From NCBI GenBank assembly GCA_021828635.1, contig JAJZEJ010000268.1:1-20689 (forward strand): a DNA stretch of 20,689 nucleotides, in the 5' to 3' direction. This DNA comes from Chloroflexota bacterium (GTDB taxonomy: Bacteria; Chloroflexota; Ktedonobacteria; Ktedonobacterales; Ktedonobacteraceae). Made by a program: the position numbers and the translations under genes. This document shows, one piece after another, positions 1-7,587 of this stretch; positions within the stretch are counted from its first letter, which is position 1, and each line of letters begins with the position of its first letter. The notes beneath the pieces were generated by a model. It searched no databases. It was not told where the DNA came from and was given only the letters and a program-made list of their open reading frames with translations.

Positions 1-33
1 TATTGTAGTTTTATAAAAAAGGCAGCGACCTGT

Positions 34-690
34 ATGGGTGTGGCCCGCCTCCAGACGCCCTCGACTTTGCGCGAGGCGACTGTGGAACATCTGCGCAATG
101 AAATTATCATGGGCAGGCTTAGACCGGGCGAGCTACTCAAGGAAGTGGAGTTGGCCGCTCAGCTCGGCCTGAGTCCCACGCCGGTCCGTGAGGCTTTAGT
201 GCAACTCGCTGGCCAGGGGTTGGTTGAGATTGAACCAAACCGGCTCAAGCGCGTTGTACCATTGCATCTTGCAACCATGCGTGAACTCGTGGCTGTCCAG
301 CGAGTTCTCTGGCAAACGGGCTATAGTTGGGGTCTGCCGAATGTGGGGCCAGCCGAACTCGCCGCGATGGAAGATGCCCTCGTTAAGCAGGCAAGAGCAT
401 TGGAGCAAGGAGATGTCCGTACAGCCTTCCTCGCCAGTACGAAATTTCATGGCATTGTCGTGACCGCTTCGGGCAATCGTGAGCTAGGCCGCTTGATCGC
501 CGACCGTTTCGGCTTAATCGAGCGTCTCGTGATAGTGTGTATGCCCGATTTTACCTCTCAGGAGATGCTAGAGCAAGATCAGGCTATCCTCGCGGCACTC
601 AAGCGCGGCGATCTCGCCCAGGCTCTCCGGTATGGAGAGGAAATTCGGGCGAGATTTGCTGCTGCCTTAGCTGCTTTGCCTGATGAATGA
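34..690 (+). CDS. GntR-family transcriptional regulator, FCD subfamily
   Basis: A 218-residue one-component transcription factor. Residues about 11-75 form a GntR winged helix-turn-helix, with the typical segments LRNEIIMGRLRPGE and LGLSPTPVREALVQL. Residues about 80-210 form an all-helical FCD ligand-binding domain, recognisable from TKFHGIVVTASGNREL near residue 138. Some usual FCD acidic metal ligands look substituted (TKFH where D-x-x-FH is common, QRVLW where R-x-x-LE is common), so metal binding is uncertain. The ATG follows an AAGG-like ribosome site about 9 bases upstream; the promoter lies beyond the left edge. It ends 3 bases from the stop of the convergent thiolase-fold gene. FCD regulators often control acid or acyl-CoA catabolism, so the neighbouring acyl-CoA cassette is a plausible target; this is inferred from position only. 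Confidence 0.9.
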   Translation: MGVARLQTPSTLREATVEHLRNEIIMGRLRPGELLKEVELAAQLGLSPTPVREALVQLAGQGLVEIEPNRLKRVVPLHLATMRELVAVQRVLWQTGYSWGLPNVGPAELAAMEDALVKQARALEQGDVRTAFLASTKFHGIVVTASGNRELGRLIADRFGLIERLVIVCMPDFTSQEMLEQDQAILAALKRGDLAQALRYGEEIRARFAAALAALPDE

Positions 691-693
691 CTA

Positions 694-1863
694 TCAGTTC
701 TGGTGCTTACTCAAAATCGTTGTTGAATGATAATTAAGAATGCCACCATTGCCACTGACCAGAAGCAGGTCATTTTTCTCAACCTGGCGTTCGCCACCCT
801 GGCCGCGTGCCTGCACAATGGCCTCGGAGAGCGGCGTGAAGCCCCACATATAGTAGGCCGAGAGTTCTCCGCCGCCAGTATTGGTTGGCAGTGATCCACC
901 TGGGCCGAGCTTGCCATCCTCCACAAAAGCACCACCCTCGCCTTTGGCACAAAAACCGTAATCCTCCAGCGTGACCAGCACAGTGTAGGTATAGCAGTCG
1001 TAGAGTTCACAGATGTCAATATCCTTCAATTGGGAACCCGCCATGCGTAGCGCAATCTCGCCCGACTGCTTCGCGCCTGTGTAGATACCCGGCTCACGGT
1101 CCGCGCGTCCAATACCGCCAGGGGATGCCTGTCCCAGACCCAAAACATACACCGGCGCTTGCCTCAAACTTCTCGCCCGTTCAGCCGAGGTAATAACCAC
1201 TGCTATGCCGCCGTTGGAGACGAGGCAGCAATCGAACAGATGGAGCGGCTCGACGATGTAGCGCGAGTTCAGATAGTCCTGCATCGTCAAGAGGTTGCGC
1301 ATTTGCGCCCAGGGATTCATCTGCGCCCATGTGCGTTGCGCAATGGCAATCGCTCCTAGCTGTTCACTGGTAGTGCCAAACAGGTGCATATGCCGACGTG
1401 TCGCCAGCGCATAACCAAGATTGACCCCATAAGAACCGTAAGCCGCCGAAAGCCCAGCCATGCCAGTCATCGTGCGGTAGCTTGCACCACCGTAGACATC
1501 ACCAGCACTCTTAGCAGGTTTGAGCGGGTCATCGGCATACACCAGCACCACGACGCTAGCCAGCCCATGCTCAATCGCCATCGAAGCATACTGAATCATC
1601 GTGCCTGCCGTCGATCCATAGGCGTTCATGGCATTGAGTAACGATAGATTTTCCAGCCCCAATGCTTGCTGAAGCTGAGGATGCATCTCACGGGACAGAT
1701 TGGCGTTGATGAGTAGGCCATCCACGTCATCTTTCTTGAGACCGGCATCATGTAGTGCTAGCTCGACTGCCTCAAGCGCGAAATCGGTGGCACTGCGCCC
1801 ATAGATTTTGCCCATTGGCGTGACGCCTAAACCCGCAATCGCGCACGTTCCTTTAATACTCAT
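694..1863 (-). CDS. Thiolase-fold (SCP2/Ltp2-like) enzyme lacking canonical catalytic residues
   Basis: A 389-residue thiolase-superfamily protein: N-terminal strand MSIKGTCAIAGLGVTPMGK, then the two repeated thiolase halves. In true thiolases a nucleophilic Cys sits in the first-half turn, a His in a GHP motif and a second Cys in CxG. Here the matching places read NAYGST (about residue 80), LSAYYMWG (about 334) and VSGNGG (about 370), so all three are replaced. Such divergent members commonly pair with DUF35 proteins, as in the Ltp2-ChsH2 retro-aldolase of steroid side-chain breakdown, and a DUF35 gene lies in the same operon. It is therefore more likely an acyl-CoA aldolase/lyase subunit than a thiolase; the substrate is unknown. 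The start is ambiguous: an upstream in-frame ATG at 1914, next to a GGGG stretch, would add 17 residues unlike the family N-terminus. It is the last gene of the minus-strand cassette. Confidence 0.85.
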   Translation of the reverse strand: MSIKGTCAIAGLGVTPMGKIYGRSATDFALEAVELALHDAGLKKDDVDGLLINANLSREMHPQLQQALGLENLSLLNAMNAYGSTAGTMIQYASMAIEHGLASVVVLVYADDPLKPAKSAGDVYGGASYRTMTGMAGLSAAYGSYGVNLGYALATRRHMHLFGTTSEQLGAIAIAQRTWAQMNPWAQMRNLLTMQDYLNSRYIVEPLHLFDCCLVSNGGIAVVITSAERARSLRQAPVYVLGLGQASPGGIGRADREPGIYTGAKQSGEIALRMAGSQLKDIDICELYDCYTYTVLVTLEDYGFCAKGEGGAFVEDGKLGPGGSLPTNTGGGELSAYYMWGFTPLSEAIVQARGQGGERQVEKNDLLLVSGNGGILNYHSTTILSKHQN

Positions 1864-1920
1864 AGGTTTTTTTTGCTCTTCTCTCTTCGACCACCATTCG
1901 CGGGCGCGATACATCGGCCC

Positions 1921-2721
1921 CTACTTGCCGGTCCAGTGTGGTTTGCGTTTCTCCGCGAAGGCGCGTGGACCTTCACGGAAGTCCTGTGAGGCGAACAGGA
2001 TGCGCAGGCGTTCGCGGTCGGCTGTCATCGCTTCCTCAACAGGTAGGGCAAGGCCAGCCATGACCGAATCTTTGGTGAGCCGCACGCTAAGAGGTGAACA
2101 CTCCAGGATTTCGTTGGCCCAGCGTTCAGCCGTCGCTATGAGTTGCTCAGCAGGAACCACCTCATTGACCAACCCTAAGCGAGCGGCCTCCTGCGCCGAG
2201 AGCCATTTACCGGTCAGCAACAAACCCATTGCTACTTTGAGTGGGAGCTGCTGCGGCAAACGGTGCATACCACCCGCTGCGGCCATCAGACCTACCCGTG
2301 GCTCAGGCAGAGCGAAACGTGCCTGTTCAGACGCGATGATGAGATCACAGGCCAGCGCGATTTCAAAGCCCCCACCGGCGGCGACACCATTGACGGCGGC
2401 AATAATGGGTTTGTAGCATTGCAAGCCGATCACTCCACCGAAGTAGATAGGCCGGTTAGCTGGAGCCTGAGCAACCATGCTCTCACCTCGTGCGGTTGCT
2501 GCGGCAGTCGCCTTGAGGTCATTACCGGCGGAAAATGCTCGCTCGCCCGCGCCTGTCAAGATGGCGATCCAGGCGTTATCATCGTCTTTGAAGTCGGTGA
2601 AGACCTCGCTCAGTTCGCTATTCGCATCGCTATGTAACGCATTCATCACCTCTGGCCGGTTGATCGTCACATAAGCAATGTGGCCTTTTTTCTCATAGAG
2701 AACGTACTGATAGTTTGCCAA
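1921..2721 (-). CDS. Enoyl-CoA hydratase/isomerase (crotonase) family protein
   Basis: A 266-residue crotonase. The oxyanion-hole segment is ERAFSAGNDLK (about 60-70) and the second is AAVNGVAAGGGFEIALACD (about 108-126). Both Glu residues used for water addition in hydratases are present at E120 (GGGFEIA) and E140 (FALPEP), which favours a 2-enoyl-CoA hydratase over an isomerase. I place the start at TTG 2721: a GGGGAG ribosome site lies 7 bases upstream and the protein then begins like its family, (M)ANYQYVLYEKKG. An upstream ATG at 2793 would overlap the DUF35 gene by about 60 bases and add an unrelated head. The gene is 13 bases after the DUF35 stop, so translation is probably coupled. 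Role: hydration of an unsaturated acyl-CoA in the pathway shared with the flanking genes. Confidence 0.92.
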   Translation of the reverse strand: MANYQYVLYEKKGHIAYVTINRPEVMNALHSDANSELSEVFTDFKDDDNAWIAILTGAGERAFSAGNDLKATAAATARGESMVAQAPANRPIYFGGVIGLQCYKPIIAAVNGVAAGGGFEIALACDLIIASEQARFALPEPRVGLMAAAGGMHRLPQQLPLKVAMGLLLTGKWLSAQEAARLGLVNEVVPAEQLIATAERWANEILECSPLSVRLTKDSVMAGLALPVEEAMTADRERLRILFASQDFREGPRAFAEKRKPHWTGK

Positions 2722-2734
2722 ATTATGTCTCCCC

Positions 2735-3160
2735 TCAAATCGTTTTGGTAGGCCGAAATTTCGGTAAAGAAACCACATCGGTGATGTCTTCAAAGGTCAC
2801 TTCCAGGGACATGCCAATGCGCAAGTTGGCATTGGGGCAGCCAACAATAGTACTGATGATGCGCGGACCTTCCTCCAGGTCTACCTCGGCGACATTATAG
2901 GGTATCTCAGTAGCAAACCCTGGATGATAGACCTGGTGCATCAACGCGAAGGTGTACAGCGTTGCCTTACCGCTTGCCCGCACCCAGGTTATATCCGCGC
3001 TCCAGCAAACTGGACAGCGCGACTTCACGGGCCAGTGCGCGGTTCCACAGGCTAAACAACGTTGGATCATAAGCTTGTGTTGTCTGGCCCCCTCAAAAAA
3101 CGGCTGCGAGGCTTCATCAGGCATGGGAATCGGTTTCTTATACTCGGTAGCATCTGCCAT
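2735..3160 (-). CDS. Zn-ribbon OB-fold protein (DUF35/ChsH2-like)
   Basis: A 141-residue protein. An N-terminal helix (about 15-32, PDEASQPFFEGARQHKL) is followed by a rubredoxin-like zinc ribbon with C35-x2-C38 and C49-x2-C52, then an OB-fold domain (about 60-135, ending in FRPTKTI). DUF35 proteins are acyl-CoA-binding partners of thiolase-fold enzymes or of MaoC-type hydratases. The thiolase-fold gene two positions downstream is the natural partner. A GAGGAG ribosome site precedes the ATG by about 9 bases, and only 18 bases separate it from the upstream oxidoreductase stop. The four Cys ligands are intact, so zinc binding is expected. The specific substrate cannot be read from sequence. Confidence 0.92.
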   Translation of the reverse strand: MADATEYKKPIPMPDEASQPFFEGARQHKLMIQRCLACGTAHWPVKSRCPVCWSADITWVRASGKATLYTFALMHQVYHPGFATEIPYNVAEVDLEEGPRIISTIVGCPNANLRIGMSLEVTFEDITDVVSLPKFRPTKTI

Positions 3161-3178
3161 ATATTTTTCTCCTCTCGT

Positions 3179-4300
3179 TTATCCCTGAGCCAGACGCTTA
3201 AAAACCGCAGCACACTCATCTTTCATGGTCTGATATACCTCTGCTGCCGGACGCACCTGATTGAGCATCCCGACAGATTGCCCCACATAGTAATTGATCA
3301 ACGTTTTACCGCCTTCGCCTCCCTGTAGGGCGTCTTGCTGAATGCTTTGTTGCGCATCCATTGTCAGCAGACCATGCAGTGGCATCGGCAGAGGTTTGGG
3401 ATTGGCCGGGTCTTCCCACGCATCGGTCCAGGCCGAGCGGAGTTGTCGCGCGGGTTTGCCGGTGGAGGCACGCGAGCGCAACGTATCGCTGGATGTGGCA
3501 TGTAGAAACTTCTCTTTCACCACCGGATGCGTCTCGGCCTCCTCGGTCATCAGCCAGACCGAACCGGTCCAGACGCCCTGAGCGCCCAGCGCCAGCGCCG
3601 CCGCCATTTGCCGTCCGCTGGCAACGCCACCAGCAGTGACGACGGGTATGGGAGCGACGGCATCCACCACCTGCGGCGTCAGCACCATCGTGGCAATCTC
3701 GCCGGTGTGGCCGCCCGCCTCAAAACCCTGAGCAATAATGAGGTCTACACCAGCTTCCTTCTGGCGCAGTGCATGTTTCACCGCGCCAACCAGCGCACCG
3801 ACACGCACACCTTGCTGATGAGCGCGTTCGATGATGTAGGTCGGAGGGACACCCAGCGCATTGACGATCAGCTTCACGGGATAGGCAAGGGCAATATCGA
3901 CTAGTTGTTTGCCGCGTTTCTCCGAAAAACCTATGCCCGCTCTGGAAACGAGGGTAGCAGGAGCCGACCGCTTGGGAACATGATAGTCCTCCAGCAGTTT
4001 GTCGAGGAAATCACGGTGTCCCTGTGGGATACGTCGTTGAAGTTCTTCGAGCGCAAAGCCACCCTCCTCACGCCCAACATACTGCTCTGGAATAATCAGG
4101 TCAATGCCAAAGGACTTACCCGCACACTCTCTGGTGAGCATCCGCAAGGCTTGATCGAGTTGCTCCGGTTCCATACCGACGGCTCCCAGCACGCCAAAGC
4201 CGCCCGCTTTGCTGACTGCGGCAATGACCTTTGGACTATGACTGAAGGCAAAAATAGGTGCGTCAATCTCGTAGATGTCGCATAATGTGGTGCGTATCAT
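3179..4300 (-). CDS. NPD/nitronate monooxygenase-family flavin oxidoreductase
   Basis: A 373-residue FMN-dependent TIM-barrel protein of the 2-nitropropane dioxygenase family. Visible signatures are the N-terminal IDAPIFAFSHSPKVIAAVSKAGGFGVLG, the flavin/active-site segment AQGFEAGGHTGEI with its conserved His, and the phosphate-binding stretch VVTAGGVASGRQMAAALALGAQGVWTG (read in parts). The family includes nitronate monooxygenases and FabK-like enoyl reductases; within an acyl-CoA cassette a redox role on an acyl-CoA is at least as likely as nitronate oxidation. The ATG at 4300 has an AAGGAAAG ribosome site just upstream and matches the family N-terminus. An in-frame ATG at 4429 would add 43 residues without family character and run over the inverted repeat at 4340-4357. 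First gene of the minus-strand operon. Confidence 0.9.
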   Translation of the reverse strand: MIRTTLCDIYEIDAPIFAFSHSPKVIAAVSKAGGFGVLGAVGMEPEQLDQALRMLTRECAGKSFGIDLIIPEQYVGREEGGFALEELQRRIPQGHRDFLDKLLEDYHVPKRSAPATLVSRAGIGFSEKRGKQLVDIALAYPVKLIVNALGVPPTYIIERAHQQGVRVGALVGAVKHALRQKEAGVDLIIAQGFEAGGHTGEIATMVLTPQVVDAVAPIPVVTAGGVASGRQMAAALALGAQGVWTGSVWLMTEEAETHPVVKEKFLHATSSDTLRSRASTGKPARQLRSAWTDAWEDPANPKPLPMPLHGLLTMDAQQSIQQDALQGGEGGKTLINYYVGQSVGMLNQVRPAAEVYQTMKDECAAVFKRLAQG

Positions 4301-4339
4301 GCTTCTTTCCTTGCTTACACTGCAAAGCACAGAGGACAC

Positions 4340-4357
4340 ATGACCAGCGTTGGTCAT
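4340..4357. promoter_or_regulatory. Perfect inverted repeat, candidate operator of the acyl-CoA operon
   Basis: ATGACCA-GCGT-TGGTCAT: 7-base arms with a 4-base spacer, 40 bases upstream of the oxidoreductase start and so in its leader or promoter. FadR-like GntR proteins bind TGGT/ACCA-containing palindromes, so the GntR/FCD protein at 34-690 is a candidate binder; that link is inference. Confidence 0.5.
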
Positions 4358-4424
4358 CGCATACGGACGATATATGTCCCTAGCGTAACCAACACTACTC
4401 TGCTTTGTCAAGCTACTGGAAGCG

Positions 4425-4437
4425 GTCAATCATTGAC
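4425..4437. promoter_or_regulatory. Inverted repeat overlapping the -35 box of the GH4 promoter
   Basis: GTCAAT-C-ATTGAC is a perfect 13-base palindrome with a 1-base centre. Its right arm contributes five bases of the TTGACA -35 element, so a protein bound here would block RNA polymerase. The binding factor is not identified. Confidence 0.4.
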
Positions 4438-4461
4438 ACATGCCTTTTTTGCGGTTACACT
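4433..4461 (+). promoter_or_regulatory. Sigma70-type promoter of the GH4 gene
   Basis: TTGACA (4433-4438), 17-base spacer, TACACT (4456-4461): a consensus -35 and a four-of-six -10 at ideal spacing. Predicted start of transcription is near 4468, leaving a leader of about 35 bases with an AAGGAAGAG ribosome site before the ATG at 4504. Confidence 0.65.
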
Positions 4462-4503
4462 TTTTTTATACCGATGGGTAAAAGATGTAAAAGGAAGAGA
4501 TGC

Positions 4504-6057
4504 ATGACGATTAAGATTGCGATGGTTGGAGCCGGTTCAATAGGGTTCACACGCACACTACTACGCGATATTTTAGCCGTACCAGAACTTGCCGATACCA
4601 CGTTTGCCTTTACCGACATTTCTGAACGTAACCTTGACATGGTAACACAACTCTGTCAGCGCGAGATTGCCGCTAGCCACCTACCCGCAACCATCACCGC
4701 AACGCTGGAGCGGCGTGCGGCTATCGCGGACAGCGATTATGTTATCAGCACCATTCGCCAGGGTGGTCTGGCAGCTTTTCAAACAGACATCGATATTCCC
4801 CTCAAATATGGCGTCGATCAATGCGTTGGCGATACTCTATGCGCCGGTGGCATCATGTACGCCCAGCGCACTATTCCTGCTCTGCTGGATTTTTGTCGGG
4901 ATATCCGCGAGGTGGCAAAGCCTGATGCACTGTTCCTCAACTATTCTAACCCGATGGCTATGAATGTCTGGGCGTGCAACCAGTATGGTGGTGTGCATAC
5001 TATTGGTCTGTGTCATGGGGTGCAGGGGGCGCACTGGCAGATCACGCATTGTATTGAGTTATGGGCCAAAAAAGAGGGCTTGCTGGCAGAGGATGAGCAG
5101 TTGCACCGCCGCGAGGTAGACGTAGTCGCGGCTGGCATTAATCATCAGACCTGGTTTATCAAAGTTCAGTGGCGTGGGATGGATATGCTGCCGCGCCTAT
5201 TGGAACTCTTTGAAGCTCATCCCACCTATCGACACACGGAAAAGGTACGCATCGACGTGTTGCGCCGCTTCGGCTACTATAGCACAGAGTCCAATGGTCA
5301 TCTAAGCGAATATCTGCCCTGGTACCGCAAACGTACAGATGAGATTGCGCAATGGATTGATCTCTCTAGCTGGATTAACGGTGAAACGGGCGGTTATCTG
5401 CGCGTCTGTACCGAAGGACGTAACTGGTTCGAGACCGATTTTCCCAACTGGCTCAAAGAGGAACCACAACCCATTCGTCCCGAAAAACGCAGTGAAGAAC
5501 ATGGCTCCTATATTATCGAGGCGCTAGAAACAGGCCGTGTCTACCGGGGCCACTTCAATGTCATCAATCAGCAGCACATTCCTAATCTGCCTGATGGTTG
5601 TGTGATCGAAATTCCTGGCTACGTCGATAAAAATGGTATCAATATGCCCGTCGTGGGCAATTTACCGCTGGCCTGTGCCGCGACCTGTTCGGTGAGTGTT
5701 CGTGTGCAGCAGATGGGCATGGAGGCAGCGGTGCATGGTGATGTAACCTTGCTCAAACAGGCGATGCTACATGACCCATTGGTAGGCGCGATCTGTAACC
5801 CGGAAGAAGTCTGGCAAATGACGGATGAGATGCTGATTGCGCAAGCCCAATGGCTTCCGCAGTATCAACAAGAGATATCACAGGCGCAGGCACGCCTGAC
5901 AACGGCGGTCCAGAATGGTACACGGGTCAAGATGAGCAAAACGGAAGGGGCAGCCCGTTTACCCGTCAAGACTGTCGAGGAGATGGCGCGTGATCGCACT
6001 GAGGCCAGGGCCAATGCCAGTGCGACCGATAAAGGCAAAATGACCAAACACGCTTAA
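4504..6057 (+). CDS. melA: GH4 alpha-galactosidase (MelA-like)
   Basis: A 517-residue family 4 glycoside hydrolase; these act in the cytoplasm by an NAD+- and Mn2+-dependent redox-elimination mechanism. The Rossmann motif is VGAGSIGFTRTLLRDI (8-23). NYSNPMAMNVWA (146-157) and GLCHGVQGAHWQ (168-179, metal ligand C170) match the MelA pattern, as do AGINHQTWF (H214), RFGYYSTESNGHLSEYLPW and LPDGCVIEIPGYVDKNGI. These resemble E. coli MelA more than the 6-phospho-glucosidase branch. It is about 65 residues longer than E. coli MelA, mostly a basic, low-complexity tail. The ATG at 4504 follows AAGGAAGAG; the longer frame from 4405 would start upstream of the promoter. No sugar transporter lies beside it. 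Exact substrate (alpha-galactoside or other) is unproven. Confidence 0.88.
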   Translation: MTIKIAMVGAGSIGFTRTLLRDILAVPELADTTFAFTDISERNLDMVTQLCQREIAASHLPATITATLERRAAIADSDYVISTIRQGGLAAFQTDIDIPLKYGVDQCVGDTLCAGGIMYAQRTIPALLDFCRDIREVAKPDALFLNYSNPMAMNVWACNQYGGVHTIGLCHGVQGAHWQITHCIELWAKKEGLLAEDEQLHRREVDVVAAGINHQTWFIKVQWRGMDMLPRLLELFEAHPTYRHTEKVRIDVLRRFGYYSTESNGHLSEYLPWYRKRTDEIAQWIDLSSWINGETGGYLRVCTEGRNWFETDFPNWLKEEPQPIRPEKRSEEHGSYIIEALETGRVYRGHFNVINQQHIPNLPDGCVIEIPGYVDKNGINMPVVGNLPLACAATCSVSVRVQQMGMEAAVHGDVTLLKQAMLHDPLVGAICNPEEVWQMTDEMLIAQAQWLPQYQQEISQAQARLTTAVQNGTRVKMSKTEGAARLPVKTVEEMARDRTEARANASATDKGKMTKHA

Positions 6058-6108
6058 ATTGCCGTCTTAGCCACAACACGTGTCTGGTCAATTGGTAGCA
6101 TATGTACG

Positions 6109-6807
6109 CTAGCTTTTGTATGCGCAGACTATGCCTGCACCTGGAAAAGCTGAGAAGCGGAGGAGCGGTGTCTCCTCCGTTTCCACTTGTGAGAAACCTG
6201 CGTCCTTGATGAGGGCGGCCACATCTTGCGTGCTGCTCCCCCCAGCGTGAAACCGCGCAGCCCGGCCCTGGCGTTCTTTCTTACGCTTAAAATCGGCAAT
6301 GACTAGACGCCCCCCCGGTTTGAGGACGCGGGCAATTTCAGCGAGTCCCTGACGTTTGAGGGGAGCAGGCAAATGATGCATCATCAAGGTCGAGAACACC
6401 ACATCGAATGTCTGATCGGGAAAGGCGATCTGTTCAATGACCCCGATCTGAAAATCGATGGGCAAGTTGCGCCGGGTAGCTTTCGAGCGGGCGTGGGCAA
6501 TCTGCTCTGTACTCGGATCAATTCCTACAACATGGCCTGCTCTGCCAACACGGCGTGCCACTTCCATCGCCAGCGTTCCCGTGCCACAGCCCACATCTAG
6601 CACCTGCTCTCCGAGTCGCAATTGGGCCAGATCAGCGGTTCTCTGCCTCAGCTTGCGCCACTGCCCACGGAATAAAAAGGTATCCCAGGACCAGACAGTC
6701 AGGTCGTAGCGCCAACCTCCGTCAAGGATTAACCCTTTTGTCACTTTGGCCGGTACCGCGGACGCCTTGCCCGTAGCATTGTGGCGGCGACGTGCGAATG
6801 AATGCAT
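6109..6807 (-). CDS. Class I SAM-dependent methyltransferase (UbiE/Coq5-like)
   Basis: A 232-residue Rossmann-fold methyltransferase. Motif I is VLDVGCGTGTL (69-79), followed by the acidic end of strand 2 in VVGIDPS. FDVVFSTLMMHHLP and VLKPGGRLVIADFKRKKE are the post-motif segments typical of UbiE-like enzymes. The first 60 residues are basic, with a Trp-rich stretch (WRYDLTVWSWDTFLFRGQW) that may cap the active site; the substrate cannot be told. The ATG at 6807 has a strong AAGGAG site 8 bases upstream. A longer frame from 6993 would overlap the divergent regulator and its operators and is rejected. Its promoter region holds the TGAGACA operator at 6869-6887, so control by the adjacent TetR protein is likely. 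Confidence 0.88.
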   Translation of the reverse strand: MHSFARRRHNATGKASAVPAKVTKGLILDGGWRYDLTVWSWDTFLFRGQWRKLRQRTADLAQLRLGEQVLDVGCGTGTLAMEVARRVGRAGHVVGIDPSTEQIAHARSKATRRNLPIDFQIGVIEQIAFPDQTFDVVFSTLMMHHLPAPLKRQGLAEIARVLKPGGRLVIADFKRKKERQGRAARFHAGGSSTQDVAALIKDAGFSQVETEETPLLRFSAFPGAGIVCAYKS

Positions 6808-6851
6808 AGCTCTTACTCCTTTCAGAAAAACCCACTCTTTTGTTTTATCTG

Positions 6852-6880
6852 TTGACACAATGACCAATTTGAGACATACT
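6852..6880 (+). promoter_or_regulatory. Promoter of the first tetR gene
   Basis: TTGACA (6852-6857), 17-base spacer, CATACT (6875-6880). The -35 is consensus; the -10 matches four of six. The palindrome at 6869-6887 covers the -10, as expected for autorepression. Confidence 0.5.
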
Positions 6881-6887
6881 GTCTCAA
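6869..6887. promoter_or_regulatory. TetR operator 1 (TGAGACA palindrome)
   Basis: TTGAGACA-TAC-TGTCTCAA, perfect 8-base arms around a 3-base centre, in the divergent methyltransferase/tetR interval. It shares the 7-base half-site TGAGACA with the second palindrome at 6958-6973. Confidence 0.7.
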
Positions 6888-6957
6888 GTGAACACTCGTG
6901 TCTGGTTCTCAGTGTAGCCGGGCGGGCGTAGAGAGACAAGGTCCAATCAGGAAAATG

Positions 6958-6973
6958 TGTCTCATTTGAGACA
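6958..6973. promoter_or_regulatory. TetR operator 2, same half-sites in opposite order
   Basis: TGTCTCA-TT-TGAGACA, perfect 7-base arms. The half-sites are those of operator 1 but turned inside out. It directly abuts the AAGGAG ribosome site of the tetR gene (6973-6978), so binding here could block elongation or mask initiation. Confidence 0.65.
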
Positions 6974-6984
6974 AGGAGCGTAAA

Positions 6985-7587
6985 ATGACTCAATCGGTGG
7001 ACAATCTACGAGTGAGACGCACAAAGACTCTGCTACGGGAGGCATTTATTGCGCTGATCGAGGAGCGGGGCTTCGACGCACTCACCATCGGTGAATTGAC
7101 CGCGCGTGCGATGGTAAGTCGGGCCGCATTCTATCGTATGTATCAGGATAAATATGACCTGGTAGAGCAAATCTTTGAGGAAGCCATGAGCGGTCTACTG
7201 AACGCGGTTGGAGATATGGGGCGAGAACATCCTACGGAGAGCTGGGTGGCATTCTTCGAGCATATCGCGCACTACGAACGACTCTATCGAGCGTTGCTTG
7301 GTAGCAAGGGAAGCCCCTGGTTTGTGAGAAAGATGCGTGCGTCCCTGGCTGACCTGGTAAAAGCGCATGGACATCGGCATGAGCATAGGTCAGTCAGGCC
7401 ACCTACAGCAGACCAGCCCATCCTCATGTTCTCCGATGAGTTGGTGCCAGACCTGGTGTCCACAATGCTTGTAGAGGCTATCACCTGGTGGCTTGAACAG
7501 GGAAGACCGTCCACTCCCAGAGAGATCGCCACGCGCTGTACCCTGTTGGTGTCCGCACTCTTCAAGGAGGTAAGCACCTGGCACTGA
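6985..7587 (+). CDS. TetR/AcrR-family transcriptional regulator
   Basis: A 200-residue TetR repressor. Residues about 11-60 hold the conserved helix-turn-helix: LLREAFIALIEERGFDALT, then IGELTARAMVSRAAFYRMYQ, with the DKYDLVEQIFEE helix after it. The rest is a helical ligand-binding and dimer domain like other short AcrR-type regulators. The ATG is 6 bases after AAGGAG. It is divergent from the SAM methyltransferase, and two palindromes with the half-site TGAGACA lie between them, one over its own -10 box and one against its ribosome site. Autorepression plus control of the methyltransferase is the natural reading. The inducer is unknown; a toxic small molecule that the methyltransferase inactivates would fit but is speculation. 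Confidence 0.9.
   Translation: MTQSVDNLRVRRTKTLLREAFIALIEERGFDALTIGELTARAMVSRAAFYRMYQDKYDLVEQIFEEAMSGLLNAVGDMGREHPTESWVAFFEHIAHYERLYRALLGSKGSPWFVRKMRASLADLVKAHGHRHEHRSVRPPTADQPILMFSDELVPDLVSTMLVEAITWWLEQGRPSTPREIATRCTLLVSALFKEVSTWH

Noticed and set aside
1159..1641. Plus-strand open frames inside the thiolase-fold gene
   Set aside because: Antisense shadows with no recognisable domain and no ribosome site.
4405..4503. N-terminal extension of the GH4 protein from an ATG at 4405
   Set aside because: It starts upstream of the predicted promoter, lacks a ribosome site and adds residues with no GH4 likeness.
6090..6116. Terminator between the GH4 and methyltransferase genes (TAGC...GCTA followed by TTTT)
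   Set aside because: Only four contiguous pairs and a mismatched centre; too weak to call.
6808..6993. N-terminal extension of the methyltransferase
   Set aside because: It would overlap the divergent tetR start and both operators; the ATG at 6807 has a strong AAGGAG site.
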